Shown: in pieces, positions 6,136 through 17,678 of the stretch
How the letters are laid out: every line of letters begins with the position of its first letter
Numbering within the stretch: the stretch's first letter is position 1
Translations under genes and position numbers: made by a program
Notes under the pieces: model-generated
The model's database searches: none
Told to the model about the DNA's origin: nothing
Seen by the model: the letters and a program-made list of their open reading frames with translations, nothing else
DNA from: Methanoregula sp.
GTDB taxonomy: Archaea > Halobacteriota > Methanomicrobia > Methanomicrobiales > Methanospirillaceae
Direction of reading: 5' to 3'
Assembly: GCA_003154335.1 (NCBI GenBank)
Contig: PMDE01000122.1
Coordinates: 52,966-70,643, forward strand
Length of the DNA stretch: 17,678 nt

Positions 6136-7284
6136 ATGTCATATGATGTTCTAGTGATTGGTGCAGGTCCGGCCGGTACTGCTGCAGCAGCTGAATGTGC
6201 CAGACTCGGGCTCTCAACAATGTGCATTGAAGAGCATGGTACGATTGGTTACCCCGTTCAGTGTGCGGGACTGCTTTCGAATGCAGCCTTTTTGGAATCC
6301 GGTGTTTCAGCAGGTCCGGTGCTCGCAAGAGTATCGGGAGCCCGTCTCGTATCCGGTTTTGGCAGTGAGGTCCTTATCGACGCCAAGACCACCAAAGCAG
6401 TAGTCGTCGACCGTGGATCGTTTGATCGTGAAATGGCTAATAATGCGGCTGACTCAGGAGCCGAGTTCTTATTAAAGACCGCTGCGTATGGAATACGCGG
6501 CAATACACTTCTCGTCAGAGGAGTAAATGGCCATCAGGAAATCCCATTCAGACTCTTAATTGCCGCAGACGGTCCAAGGAGCACGATTGCGCGAATCCAT
6601 AAAATGCCCCGTGCAAGGTCATATCTTGCTGGTATTCAGATTGAACTGCCCTATGAATGTGATCCCCGTTTTGTCGAGATCTATCCGGACGCATCTCCGG
6701 ACTTTTTTGGGTGGATGATCCCGGCAGGAGAAGGACGTGTGCGCGTTGGACTTTGCGGGCATTCTCAGGTACCTGAACGGTTCGCTTCATTAATAAAAAA
6801 ATTCAGTGAAAATTCCATGCATTTTGTGACAGGAACTCTCCCTTTGGGTCTTATGCAAAAAACGTACGGCAATCGGACGCTGTTTGTTGGTGATGCTGCC
6901 GGATTTGCAAAACCGACTTCCGGAGGAGGAGTTTATACCGGCATCCGTTCTGCCTGCCACGCAGCCTCCACTGCATCTTTCTGTTGCGATAATGACCTGT
7001 TCACCGATGTTGCACTGGCGGAGTATGAGAGAAAATGGCGAGCTGATATTGGAAGGGAACTTGATCTCGGATTCCGAATTTTTCAGCTGCGCCAGAAAAT
7101 ATCTGCTTATGATATGAATGAACTGATAAAGGCACTTGATAATCCTGAAATAATTCGCACAATTATTAAGTACGGCAATATGGACAGGCCGGGGATCCTC
7201 ATAAAAAAACTACTTTGCAAACCAGCATTTCTCCGATGTGCAGCCCCGCTAATCCGTTCAGGTATTCTGTCGTTATTCCAATAA
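6136..7284 (+). CDS. Geranylgeranyl reductase family FAD-dependent oxidoreductase
   Basis: Members saturate the double bonds of geranylgeranyl chains; in archaea the main one acts on digeranylgeranylglycerophospholipid to make the mature membrane lipid. The 382-residue protein has the FAD-binding GxGPAG motif right at the N-terminus (residues 9-14), the family's YPVQCAG block (39-45), AADGPRS (143-149), a GWMIP segment (192-196) and the second FAD motif GDAAGFAKPTSGGG (252-265). I chose ATG at 6136 because MSYDVLVIGAGPAG is the normal beginning; GTG at 6124 adds only four residues. No ribosome binding site is visible for either. Methanogens usually carry several paralogues, so the exact substrate is uncertain. 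The gene converges on the kinase gene. A T8 run near 7470 could end its transcript. Confidence 0.88.
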   Translation: MSYDVLVIGAGPAGTAAAAECARLGLSTMCIEEHGTIGYPVQCAGLLSNAAFLESGVSAGPVLARVSGARLVSGFGSEVLIDAKTTKAVVVDRGSFDREMANNAADSGAEFLLKTAAYGIRGNTLLVRGVNGHQEIPFRLLIAADGPRSTIARIHKMPRARSYLAGIQIELPYECDPRFVEIYPDASPDFFGWMIPAGEGRVRVGLCGHSQVPERFASLIKKFSENSMHFVTGTLPLGLMQKTYGNRTLFVGDAAGFAKPTSGGGVYTGIRSACHAASTASFCCDNDLFTDVALAEYERKWRADIGRELDLGFRIFQLRQKISAYDMNELIKALDNPEIIRTIIKYGNMDRPGILIKKLLCKPAFLRCAAPLIRSGILSLFQ

Positions 7285-7561
7285 TATGTACGAAGTACAG
7301 TTCATCTGAAATAATTTTTTACCTCTGAATCTTGAATTGAAAAATGGTTTCCGTAACGCCGGTATCAATATTAATCTGATAGCAGTCCGAAGATTAATGC
7401 AAATACCAGTATAGATTGAAAAAAAATTTGGAATTTTAATCCTCTCGGGAAATTCCGGGCAGTATCCATTTTTTTTCCGATTGGACGGTGCCGAAAGAGC
7501 ATATGGTTGAAGTTTTGGAATTGAATATTGGGATATTTTAGAAATTCCGGGAATATATAAA

Positions 7562-9832
7562 TTAGTTAACCTTTACCTCAACGGTCTTTTGATCGATAAC
7601 TTCTTTCTTTGAGGTATACCTGTATGATCCATTAGGAATTGTGATCTCAAACCGTGCACCTTTTCCGGGCTCTCCGTTCTCGATAATGGTTACACCGGTG
7701 ATGGAAAGAATCTCTCTTATAAGAAATAAGCCATATCCTGTATTTTTTCCATATCCCCTTTCAAAGACAAGTTTTTTTGTTTCTCTGTCAATTCCTCCGC
7801 CGTTATCTTCACATATGATGGTCAGATGATCTCCATTTTCATGGGAGGTGAATTGGATTTTGGTTGTAGTTTTACCGTGTCTGACCGCATTTTCCAGGAG
7901 ATTGTAGAAAACCTTTCCTAAAAGAGGATCTGCAAAAATTTCAATATTACTGAAATGTACCTGGATATCAACGGAGCTTAGATCAAGCAGACCTTTGGCA
8001 CTCATGATTGTATCATGAATATTCTGCCACTGAGGCGCAAGGACCCCGATATCCTGATAGTGTTTCGTAAACGCAATCTGTTGGTTTATTCTTTCGGTTG
8101 CCGTTGTTTCTTTTTTAATAAAACCTAACAGCTTTTCATCGTGAGCAAACTCCTCGGACAGGGCCAGGTACCCTGAAAGAACAGTCAGCTGATTCAATAT
8201 ATCGTGTCGTGTTATACTCGAAAGCAGATTCATTTTTTGGCAGGCAAGCGAAAGTGCATCTTCCGTAAGTTTGTTTTCTGTAATATCCCGTCCAACCGAC
8301 TGATATTCGACAATTGATCCTTTTTTATCAAATATTGCCCGATCCGACCATCGCTGCCATCGAATAGAACCATCGGGCATTATAATGCGATGGGTATCAG
8401 CTGCAGAAGGATTTTGTTTTGTTAGAGATGCGAAATGATCTTTTACCTGATGATGATCCTCCTGAGGTATTCTGGGAAAAAATATTTTTCCGATAATATC
8501 TTCGCGGGATTTTTTAAAATACTGGCAATAGGCTTCATTGACAAATAAATGAGTACCGTCAGGCCGGAATCTTGATATCAATTCAGTCTGATCCTCGACA
8601 ACACTCCGGTAAGTATTTTCACTTTTCCTCAGGGCTTCTTCCATCTTTTTTTGTTCAGTCACATCTCTTACTATAGCCTGGAGAAGAGTCTTGCCTCCTA
8701 TCGTCACCCGGTTCAGGGTAACTTCAGAATAAAAGGTTATACCATCACTGCGAGTAAATAACCAATCAAAAACAGGCGTTGCGCCATTGAGAGCAGCTGA
8801 TATTTTTTCCTGTATTTTTTGCTCAGAACCAATCCGGTCTGGCTGCATAACGGGGGAAAAATCAATTAGGGAACGCCCAAGAATTTCCTGTTTTTTTGTG
8901 CATCCTAATATGCCGATGCCCTGGTCATTACAGCGGATAAACCTCGTATTTTCGAGTAAATAGATTGCATCCCGGGCAGATTCAAACAATGAACGGTATT
9001 GTTCTTCACTCTCTTTGAGTGCCTGTTCCGCCCGCTTATTTTCGGTTATGTCCCGGATGACCTCGATAGATCCGGTGATATTTCCTTTGGCATCGTAAAG
9101 CGGGGATGCGATAAACCAGAGAAAAGCACCCCTGCCCCCATAAAGTGAGGGGAACTCCATTTCAGAAATAAGTTTATTGTCTTTGTGAATAATGAAGGGA
9201 TATTTCTCTTCCATGCTTTTATTGTCATGAAGAACGAGATCCGCGAGCAAGGGTTCCTTTTTTCCATAAAATGGGAGGGCATAGATATAATCTCCTTCAC
9301 CGATAATGGTAGTTTTTTGTACCCCCGTCAATTCTTCCATTGCTTTATTCCAGGCAGTAACTTTTCCCTCAACATCGATTGCAAAAGTTGCATCGGGAAG
9401 AAAATTGATTAAATCGCTAAGTTTCTCGGCAGCGTTTTTGTATGCTTCACGCGTCTGCCTTCGTTTCACCGCTTTTTTTATATTGTTTGCAAGTTCATCA
9501 AACTGAAAGCGTGGATCGACTCCTTTTGTAATATAGAAATCAGCTCCGTTATTGAGCGCTGCAATTACTACTTCTTCTTTTCCTTTTCCGGTAAAAAAAA
9601 TAAAGGGGATATCGCCCAACTCGGTATGGACATATTTCAGGAAGGCAATTCCATCCATGCCGGGCATCTGGTAATCGGAAATGATGGCATCATAAGATTT
9701 TAATTTATCTGAGTTGAGAACTTCATTAGCAGAAGTCGTTATATCTATAGAAAATTCCTTTGAGCGCTCCAGAAAGATCTTCACTATTTCAAGAAGAACG
9801 GGTTCGTCATCAACATAAAGCACTTTATACAT
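7562..9832 (-). CDS. Hybrid sensor: receiver-PAS-PAS-PAS-histidine kinase
   Basis: A soluble 756-residue signalling protein with no membrane helix. Order: receiver domain 1-125 (acidic pair D8/D9, phosphoacceptor D53 in SDYQMPGMDG, T81, K103); PAS 1 about 140-270; PAS 2 about 277-400; PAS 3 about 405-525; a dimerisation segment with phospho-accepting His543 (ITRHDILNQL); and an HATPase domain (NLLENAVRHGK at 644-654, DNGGG 676-680, GYGKNTGYG 693-701). The DITENK-type ends of the PAS units fit PAS-PAC repeats. A tail of about 20 residues follows the ATPase. Placing the receiver first suggests that phosphotransfer from another kinase gates this one. The ATG at 9832 has GGAG at 9839-9842 on the minus strand, six bases away. 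The signal is unknown; PAS domains suggest redox, light or small ligands. Confidence 0.95.
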   Translation of the reverse strand: MYKVLYVDDEPVLLEIVKIFLERSKEFSIDITTSANEVLNSDKLKSYDAIISDYQMPGMDGIAFLKYVHTELGDIPFIFFTGKGKEEVVIAALNNGADFYITKGVDPRFQFDELANNIKKAVKRRQTREAYKNAAEKLSDLINFLPDATFAIDVEGKVTAWNKAMEELTGVQKTTIIGEGDYIYALPFYGKKEPLLADLVLHDNKSMEEKYPFIIHKDNKLISEMEFPSLYGGRGAFLWFIASPLYDAKGNITGSIEVIRDITENKRAEQALKESEEQYRSLFESARDAIYLLENTRFIRCNDQGIGILGCTKKQEILGRSLIDFSPVMQPDRIGSEQKIQEKISAALNGATPVFDWLFTRSDGITFYSEVTLNRVTIGGKTLLQAIVRDVTEQKKMEEALRKSENTYRSVVEDQTELISRFRPDGTHLFVNEAYCQYFKKSREDIIGKIFFPRIPQEDHHQVKDHFASLTKQNPSAADTHRIIMPDGSIRWQRWSDRAIFDKKGSIVEYQSVGRDITENKLTEDALSLACQKMNLLSSITRHDILNQLTVLSGYLALSEEFAHDEKLLGFIKKETTATERINQQIAFTKHYQDIGVLAPQWQNIHDTIMSAKGLLDLSSVDIQVHFSNIEIFADPLLGKVFYNLLENAVRHGKTTTKIQFTSHENGDHLTIICEDNGGGIDRETKKLVFERGYGKNTGYGLFLIREILSITGVTIIENGEPGKGARFEITIPNGSYRYTSKKEVIDQKTVEVKVN

Positions 9833-9855
9833 TTCGTTCTCCGTTAATGATATCG

Positions 9856-9876
9856 ATATTGACTGACGGTCAATAT
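9856..9876 (-). promoter_or_regulatory. 8-bp inverted repeat overlapping the likely kinase promoter
   Basis: ATATTGAC (9856-9863) and GTCAATAT (9869-9876) are perfect reverse complements with a 5-base spacer. The right arm runs into ATATATAT, a TATA-like element for the kinase gene read on the minus strand. The repeat begins about 24 bases before the kinase ATG. The geometry suits an operator for a dimeric regulator, or a leader hairpin. Confidence 0.45.
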
Positions 9877-10106
9877 ATATTCATTGTTTTGTTGTTTATA
9901 ATAGTTTATTGTCCTTATATTTAATATTATCTAAAAAAAATTATCAATATTTAATAGAGTTTTTCCCATAATGCCTATATCCAATGATATTTTTCATAAG
10001 TATATGAAAATTTTGTCCATTACATTATTGTATGAAACAAAATCATCGTCCGTGTCGATCTCCGAGGAATTTTCTTAAAAAATTTTTCGCTTTGAGGGAT
10101 AGCACA

Positions 10107-10295
10107 TTATCCGGCCGGCAGTATATTTGCTGATATCTGAAGGAATGTGTTTTTCAAGAATCGTCCTGTCCCCATTTTTTTGTCAGACTCGGAATGAATA
10201 TCGGGAAAATCATCGCTCATTTTTATTAAACAGTAGTGATACCTTGTCCATGTAATATGAATTTTAATAAATTCGTTTTTCCTTTCTAAAAACAA
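10107..10295 (-). CDS. Doubtful small protein (62 aa), unknown
   Basis: The frame starts with TTG at 10295, preceded by AAAGG at a workable distance, and ends at 10107. It stays open upstream to about 10349, but no ATG or GTG is found in frame there. The translated text (for example FIKIHITWTRYHYCLIKMSDD) is mixed in composition and less repetitive than typical chance frames in AT-rich DNA, yet it matches no family I know. It lies between the kinase and the regulator, in the kinase direction. It may be a small gene, the remnant of a larger one, or chance. Confidence 0.2.
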   Translation of the reverse strand: MFLERKNEFIKIHITWTRYHYCLIKMSDDFPDIHSESDKKMGTGRFLKNTFLQISANILPAG

Positions 10296-10456
10296 GGTTT
10301 TTCCTTTTGCATTTACTTGTATTTCTCCTGCCAGAAAACCGGATAAATCTCAAGGCATAAAGAGTTTTTTAAAAAACGGTAAATGAGTTTAGTTATTAGA
10401 TGGTTAGTCCAGATGGTGGTTGTCCTTTGGATTCCTTAAAAACATGTGACTATAAT

Positions 10457-10486
10457 TAATATATAAGTAATTTCGTTATATATATA
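10457..10486 (+). promoter_or_regulatory. TATA-like elements upstream of the response regulator gene
   Basis: Two TATA-like runs are present: TTAATATATAAG (10457-10468) and TTATATATATA (10476-10486). Either would put the transcription start at about 10490-10512, giving a leader of 40-60 bases before the ATG at 10554. Which one is used cannot be decided from sequence. Confidence 0.4.
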
Positions 10487-10553
10487 CGTATGAATGAAAA
10501 CCGGGACTTGTATTGCAGTTTATTGATGTTGAAATGATTTGTGGAATCCTGCC

Positions 10554-11135
10554 ATGTTTTCAATTCTTATTGTCGATGATAATGCAGATCTCGTTGAACT
10601 TTTTTCCGTTGTACTTACTCGGAATGGATATAAAACCTGTTCGGCCGTTAGCGGTGAAGAGTGTCTGAAACTTCTTAAGATTTCAACTCCTGATCTTATT
10701 CTGTTAGATATTATGATGGATCCGATGGACGGATGGGAAACCCTGACAGGAATTCGTAGTGATAGAATGAGCCAGTCCCTCCCGGTGATCATGGTTACCG
10801 GCAAACAACCCACGTGGGATGATGTAAGAAGCCATATGACAGAAATTGATGATTATATCGTCAAACCACTTACGGTTTCAGCATTGACAGGACTGGTAAA
10901 TGGTTTTTTTTCCCACAAGCAGGTTGTCGATGAGGAGATTGCCTTGGCAAAAGCATCAGGAGCTGACGAATCGACATTGAATGAATACCGTATCATCCGG
11001 CGCTCACTTGCTGTCGGCATAAAAATGAAGAGTATTATTGGACAAAGAGAAGAAAAAACTGAAACCGCTCTTGACATTTTGAAAGAACGTTTAACCTCCC
11101 TGCAGCGCCAGTACCGGATTACTGAATCTTATTAA
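10554..11135 (+). CDS. Single-domain response regulator with helical C-terminal extension
   Basis: The 193-residue protein starts with a complete receiver domain (1-120). It has acidic residues D8 and D9, phosphoacceptor D52 in LLDIMMDPMDGWE, T82 in VIMVTGK, and K104 in DDYIVKP. The rest (about 121-193) is charged and helical and has no DNA-binding motif that I can see, so it is likely to signal by protein contact or as a phosphate relay. I chose ATG at 10554 because MFSILIVDDN is the normal receiver beginning; a TTG at 10539 adds five residues. It diverges from the kinase gene about 720 bp away, so that kinase or its receiver is a natural candidate partner, though this is inferred from position only. 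Confidence 0.88.
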   Translation: MFSILIVDDNADLVELFSVVLTRNGYKTCSAVSGEECLKLLKISTPDLILLDIMMDPMDGWETLTGIRSDRMSQSLPVIMVTGKQPTWDDVRSHMTEIDDYIVKPLTVSALTGLVNGFFSHKQVVDEEIALAKASGADESTLNEYRIIRRSLAVGIKMKSIIGQREEKTETALDILKERLTSLQRQYRITESY

Positions 11136-11356
11136 AAAAACTCCGCAATAAAGTGGCTCTTACATTTTAACGAATATTAAACTCGGATGGGTCCCGATAT
11201 GCATTGGCAATATAAAAAAAATAGGGATCTATCTTAAAATCGGGAAAAAATGAAAATCTTTTTTCAACTTATGATTTAATAAACCTGTATTACACAAACC
11301 CGACGCAATTCGATCTGTGATAGTACTTTTTGTAATTCTGATGCATTATTTTCATC

Positions 11357-11665
11357 ATGAAATATCCGTTTGGTCATGGATTTATTACAAGCATTATGCT
11401 TATCAGCCGACATTTTGTATTACCTCCAGAACAGGCATGGTTCGGTGCCGGTGATCATGTTGAAGGACTGATTGTGCCAGAAACATTCAAAGGTACCGAA
11501 ATAGAGGAAATTACCGCACTTCTGAAAAAAAAGGTCATATGGCACCAGCCGGGAACATTGGATACTGAGGATGCCCGGGAAGTAATCTTCACTCTGAACC
11601 GGCTCATCCTTGCGATCGACCATAATCTCGGTATTTCAGATGCATCGATTGGTGAGTTCAAGTAG
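11357..11665 (+). CDS. Conserved-looking hypothetical protein upstream of gyrB (102 aa)
   Basis: I cannot name this family. The protein is 102 residues, without membrane helices or signal peptide. It begins MKYPFGHGFITSIMLISRHF, then PPEQAWFGAGDHVEGL, a helix around EIEEITALLKKKVIWHQPG, and a last helix NRLILAIDHNLGI. The mix of histidines, aromatics and well-spaced charged residues looks like a folded protein under selection rather than a chance frame. The ATG at 11357 has no Shine-Dalgarno. It lies 220 bases after the response regulator and 120 bases before gyrB in the same direction, with T-runs between it and gyrB, so co-transcription with gyrBA is possible but not shown. Confidence 0.65.
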   Translation: MKYPFGHGFITSIMLISRHFVLPPEQAWFGAGDHVEGLIVPETFKGTEIEEITALLKKKVIWHQPGTLDTEDAREVIFTLNRLILAIDHNLGISDASIGEFK

Positions 11666-11749
11666 GAAGGGATGCTTTTAAACCCATAAACCATTTTTAC
11701 GCCTTTATCCTTTAAGACATCCCGCGTCCAATAATTATTGTGATTATAG

Positions 11750-16319
<4,570 letters not shown>

Positions 16320-16676
16320 TGTGGAGACGAATGTATCTGGAATTACCGATCCTTTTTTATTAAATAACCGTGTTTTTTTCGTTTTATCCGGGAATTTCTC
16401 CATTATCATAAAATTGAATTGCTTAAACTACCCTGAACTGATAAACAAATGGTACTGCAAGAAATGCCAAAAAGACTCTGGAACCCTGTCCAAAATAAAA
16501 AGGCAACCCAAAAAAAGTTCACTCTCTCACGAAAGATCAATGGTCAATGAAAAAATTCCTGAATGCGAAAGTGATACTAAACGTAAATAAGGATATTCGT
16601 TTTAGAAGTAGAATCATATTATGTGAGAGGGAATGATTTTTGAAGAGGAAAACGAATCGATGATCTACGGTGAAAT
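16320..16676. other. Spacer after gyrA, with a doubtful open frame
   Basis: A frame continues through here (16270-16590). Using GTG at 16321 directly after the gyrA stop would give 89 residues containing KWYCKKCQKD and a lysine/serine-rich tail. It has no ribosome binding site, overlaps the T-runs expected to end gyrA transcription, and matches no family I know, so I do not call it a gene. The rest is AT-rich and includes the ribosome binding region of the following gene. Confidence 0.4.
16353..16379 (+). terminator. T-rich terminator region after gyrBA
   Basis: Two T-runs, T6 at 16353-16358 and T7 at 16373-16379, follow the gyrA stop by 34-60 bases. Archaeal RNA polymerase commonly stops at such T-runs without a hairpin. 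Confidence 0.5.
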
Positions 16677-17093
16677 ATGTTCAGGAAGATCATAAAACAA
16701 ACGACACGGAAGGAAGGAGAAATCATTGATATTACGCCAGAAATTATAAAAGCTATCCGGGAAAGTAAAGTGCAAAATGGACTCGTCCACCTCTTCGTAC
16801 AACACTCTACTGCGGCTCTTACAACAATAGAGTTCGAACCGGGCGTGCTTTCCGATTTTAGGCGATCTCTGTGGATCCTTGCACCCGATAACGTTGATTA
16901 CGCTCATAATACCCGGTGGGGTGATGGAAACGGTCGTTCGCATGTTAAAGCAGCTCTGATAGGTCCCTCGCTGACGCTGCCCCTCGGAGAAGGAGAACTG
17001 ATGTGCGGGACATGGCAGCAGACCGTGCTCCTTGAACTTGATGTAAATGCTGGTCGGGAACGAACGATAATCTGCACAATTATGGAAAATTAA
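16677..17093 (+). CDS. YjbQ / UPF0047 family protein (secondary thiamine-phosphate synthase-like)
   Basis: The 138-residue protein carries the hallmarks of the YjbQ family: GLVHLFVQHSTAALTTIE (35-52), then DGNGRSHVKAALIGPS (83-98) and LPLGEGELMCGTWQQ (101-115). Conserved His43, His77 and His89 and the Cys/Trp near 110-113 would cluster in the trimer active site. Some members show weak thiamine-phosphate synthase activity and can replace ThiE in E. coli, but the true role is unsettled. Length is normal for the family. ATG at 16677 has GGTGA at 16669-16673, only three bases away. It is transcribed alone: T-runs lie upstream and a hairpin terminator downstream. Confidence 0.92.
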   Translation: MFRKIIKQTTRKEGEIIDITPEIIKAIRESKVQNGLVHLFVQHSTAALTTIEFEPGVLSDFRRSLWILAPDNVDYAHNTRWGDGNGRSHVKAALIGPSLTLPLGEGELMCGTWQQTVLLELDVNAGRERTIICTIMEN

Positions 17094-17193
17094 AAGAATT
17101 TTCATCCAGGTTTTTTAACCGGGTTACGTGATAAAAAATGGTTTATTCATGTACGGGCAAGATCATTTGATGTGAAAAGTTATTCCGGTATTA

Positions 17194-17213
17194 GAGGGTT
17201 ACTCCCTCCTTTT
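17194..17213 (+). terminator. Hairpin terminator downstream of the YjbQ-family gene
   Basis: GAGGG (17194-17198) and CCCTC (17204-17208) form a 5-bp GC-rich stem with a 5-base loop. It is followed by C and TTTT (17210-17213), about 100 bases after the YjbQ-family stop. Confidence 0.45.
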
Positions 17214-17244
17214 ATCGTCAATTAGGCCATGATAAGTCTTAAGC

Positions 17245-17520
17245 ATGGCGTTGAAACAAAAAATAATCACCAGGTATGGCGTACTGGATATACCTCTTAT
17301 GGTTTTGCCCCGGCTGACAGATGGGACCGACCGTTGTTCACTCCACGGATTCCCGAAGAATTCCGTCCATGATCAATTTTTCCAGAAAAATCCTGCCAAT
17401 TCCGTAGAAGCAAATGGAATTGAAATGTCAATTCAGTGCCTGGTCGAACAGTCCGTAAAAAATGAGGAAAACTCAGATCCGGGATATGGTTTTTTGATGC
17501 TGCAAAAAAATGCTAATTAG
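17245..17520 (+). CDS. Hypothetical protein (91 aa), doubtful
   Basis: The ATG at 17245 opens a 91-residue frame ending at 17520. The N-terminal part (KIITRYGVLDIPLMVLPRLTD) looks like ordinary protein. The rest is rich in Asn, Gln and Ser, has two scattered cysteines and no motif I recognise. There is no membrane segment and no clear ribosome binding site. It begins 32 bases after the putative terminator, which fits a separate transcription unit, but a strong TATA box is not evident. It could be a lineage-specific gene or chance. Confidence 0.3.
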   Translation: MALKQKIITRYGVLDIPLMVLPRLTDGTDRCSLHGFPKNSVHDQFFQKNPANSVEANGIEMSIQCLVEQSVKNEENSDPGYGFLMLQKNAN

Positions 17521-17678
17521 ACAAGGACAGTAAAACCATAAGTTACGGTAAGTACGCTATTGACAAAAGAGCTGATTGTTTTAATTTTGTGAAGAGTGCA
17601 CCTAAGTGACCTTGCCGGCGAAAAATGAAAAAAATTTCGCTCTGTATAAAAAATACTAATGATCCGACTCTGATCCTG

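Larger units (their letters stand above)
9833..10553. other. AT-rich spacer between divergent kinase and response-regulator genes
   Basis: About 720 bp, unusually long and AT-rich for a divergent spacer. It holds promoter signals at both ends: an inverted repeat over a TATA-like run near 9856-9880, and TATA-like runs at 10457-10486. One weak minus-strand frame lies at 10107-10295. No RNA gene could be identified. Confidence 0.5.

Overview
The window most likely comes from a methanogenic archaeon of the order Methanomicrobiales, or a close Euryarchaeota relative. Four things point there: a geranylgeranyl-reductase-family flavoprotein of the archaeal lipid type, two archaea-restricted families (DUF2150 and DUF5814), a short archaeal ThiI without a rhodanese domain, and a multi-PAS signalling kinase of the kind common in these methanogens. 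It also carries bacterial-type gyrBA, which this branch of Euryarchaeota is known to have acquired. Base composition is moderate in genes and very AT-rich between them. Genus cannot be fixed from the sequence alone.

Layout. 1-435 is the 3' end of a polyphosphate kinase 2 gene. 436-2579 is largely non-coding and holds an (AG)11 tract, a GC-rich foldable island near 1430-1515, one small cysteine-rich protein on the minus strand (1647-1817) and several inverted repeats. thiI (minus) and a DUF2150 gene (plus) diverge from a 148-bp spacer. DUF2150 overlaps a DUF5814 gene by 4 bases. Two membrane-protein genes follow: a 74-residue two-helix protein and an HdeD/DUF308-like protein whose natural start seems to be ACG or to be hidden by a frameshift. 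A geranylgeranyl-reductase-family gene (plus) converges on a large receiver-PAS-histidine kinase gene (minus). About 720 bp of AT-rich spacer separates that kinase from a divergent single-receiver response regulator.

The right half holds a small unrecognised gene, then gyrB and gyrA. These two start with TTG behind strong Shine-Dalgarno sites and overlap by 11 bases. Next come a T-rich probable terminator, a YjbQ/UPF0047-family gene with a downstream hairpin terminator, and a short uncertain reading frame.

How the genes relate. gyrB and gyrA encode the two subunits of one heterotetrameric topoisomerase and are clearly co-translated. DUF2150 and DUF5814 look translationally coupled. The kinase and the regulator are plausible signalling partners. 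ThiI (tRNA sulfur transfer, linked to thiamine in bacteria) and YjbQ (reported thiamine-phosphate-synthase-like activity) are 13 kb apart and not obviously linked. I found no CRISPR array, insertion sequence, prophage or confident tRNA/rRNA. No clearly novel multi-gene system is visible. The best leads are the HdeD start, the structured island, the DUF2150-DUF5814 pair and the unknown gene before gyrB.
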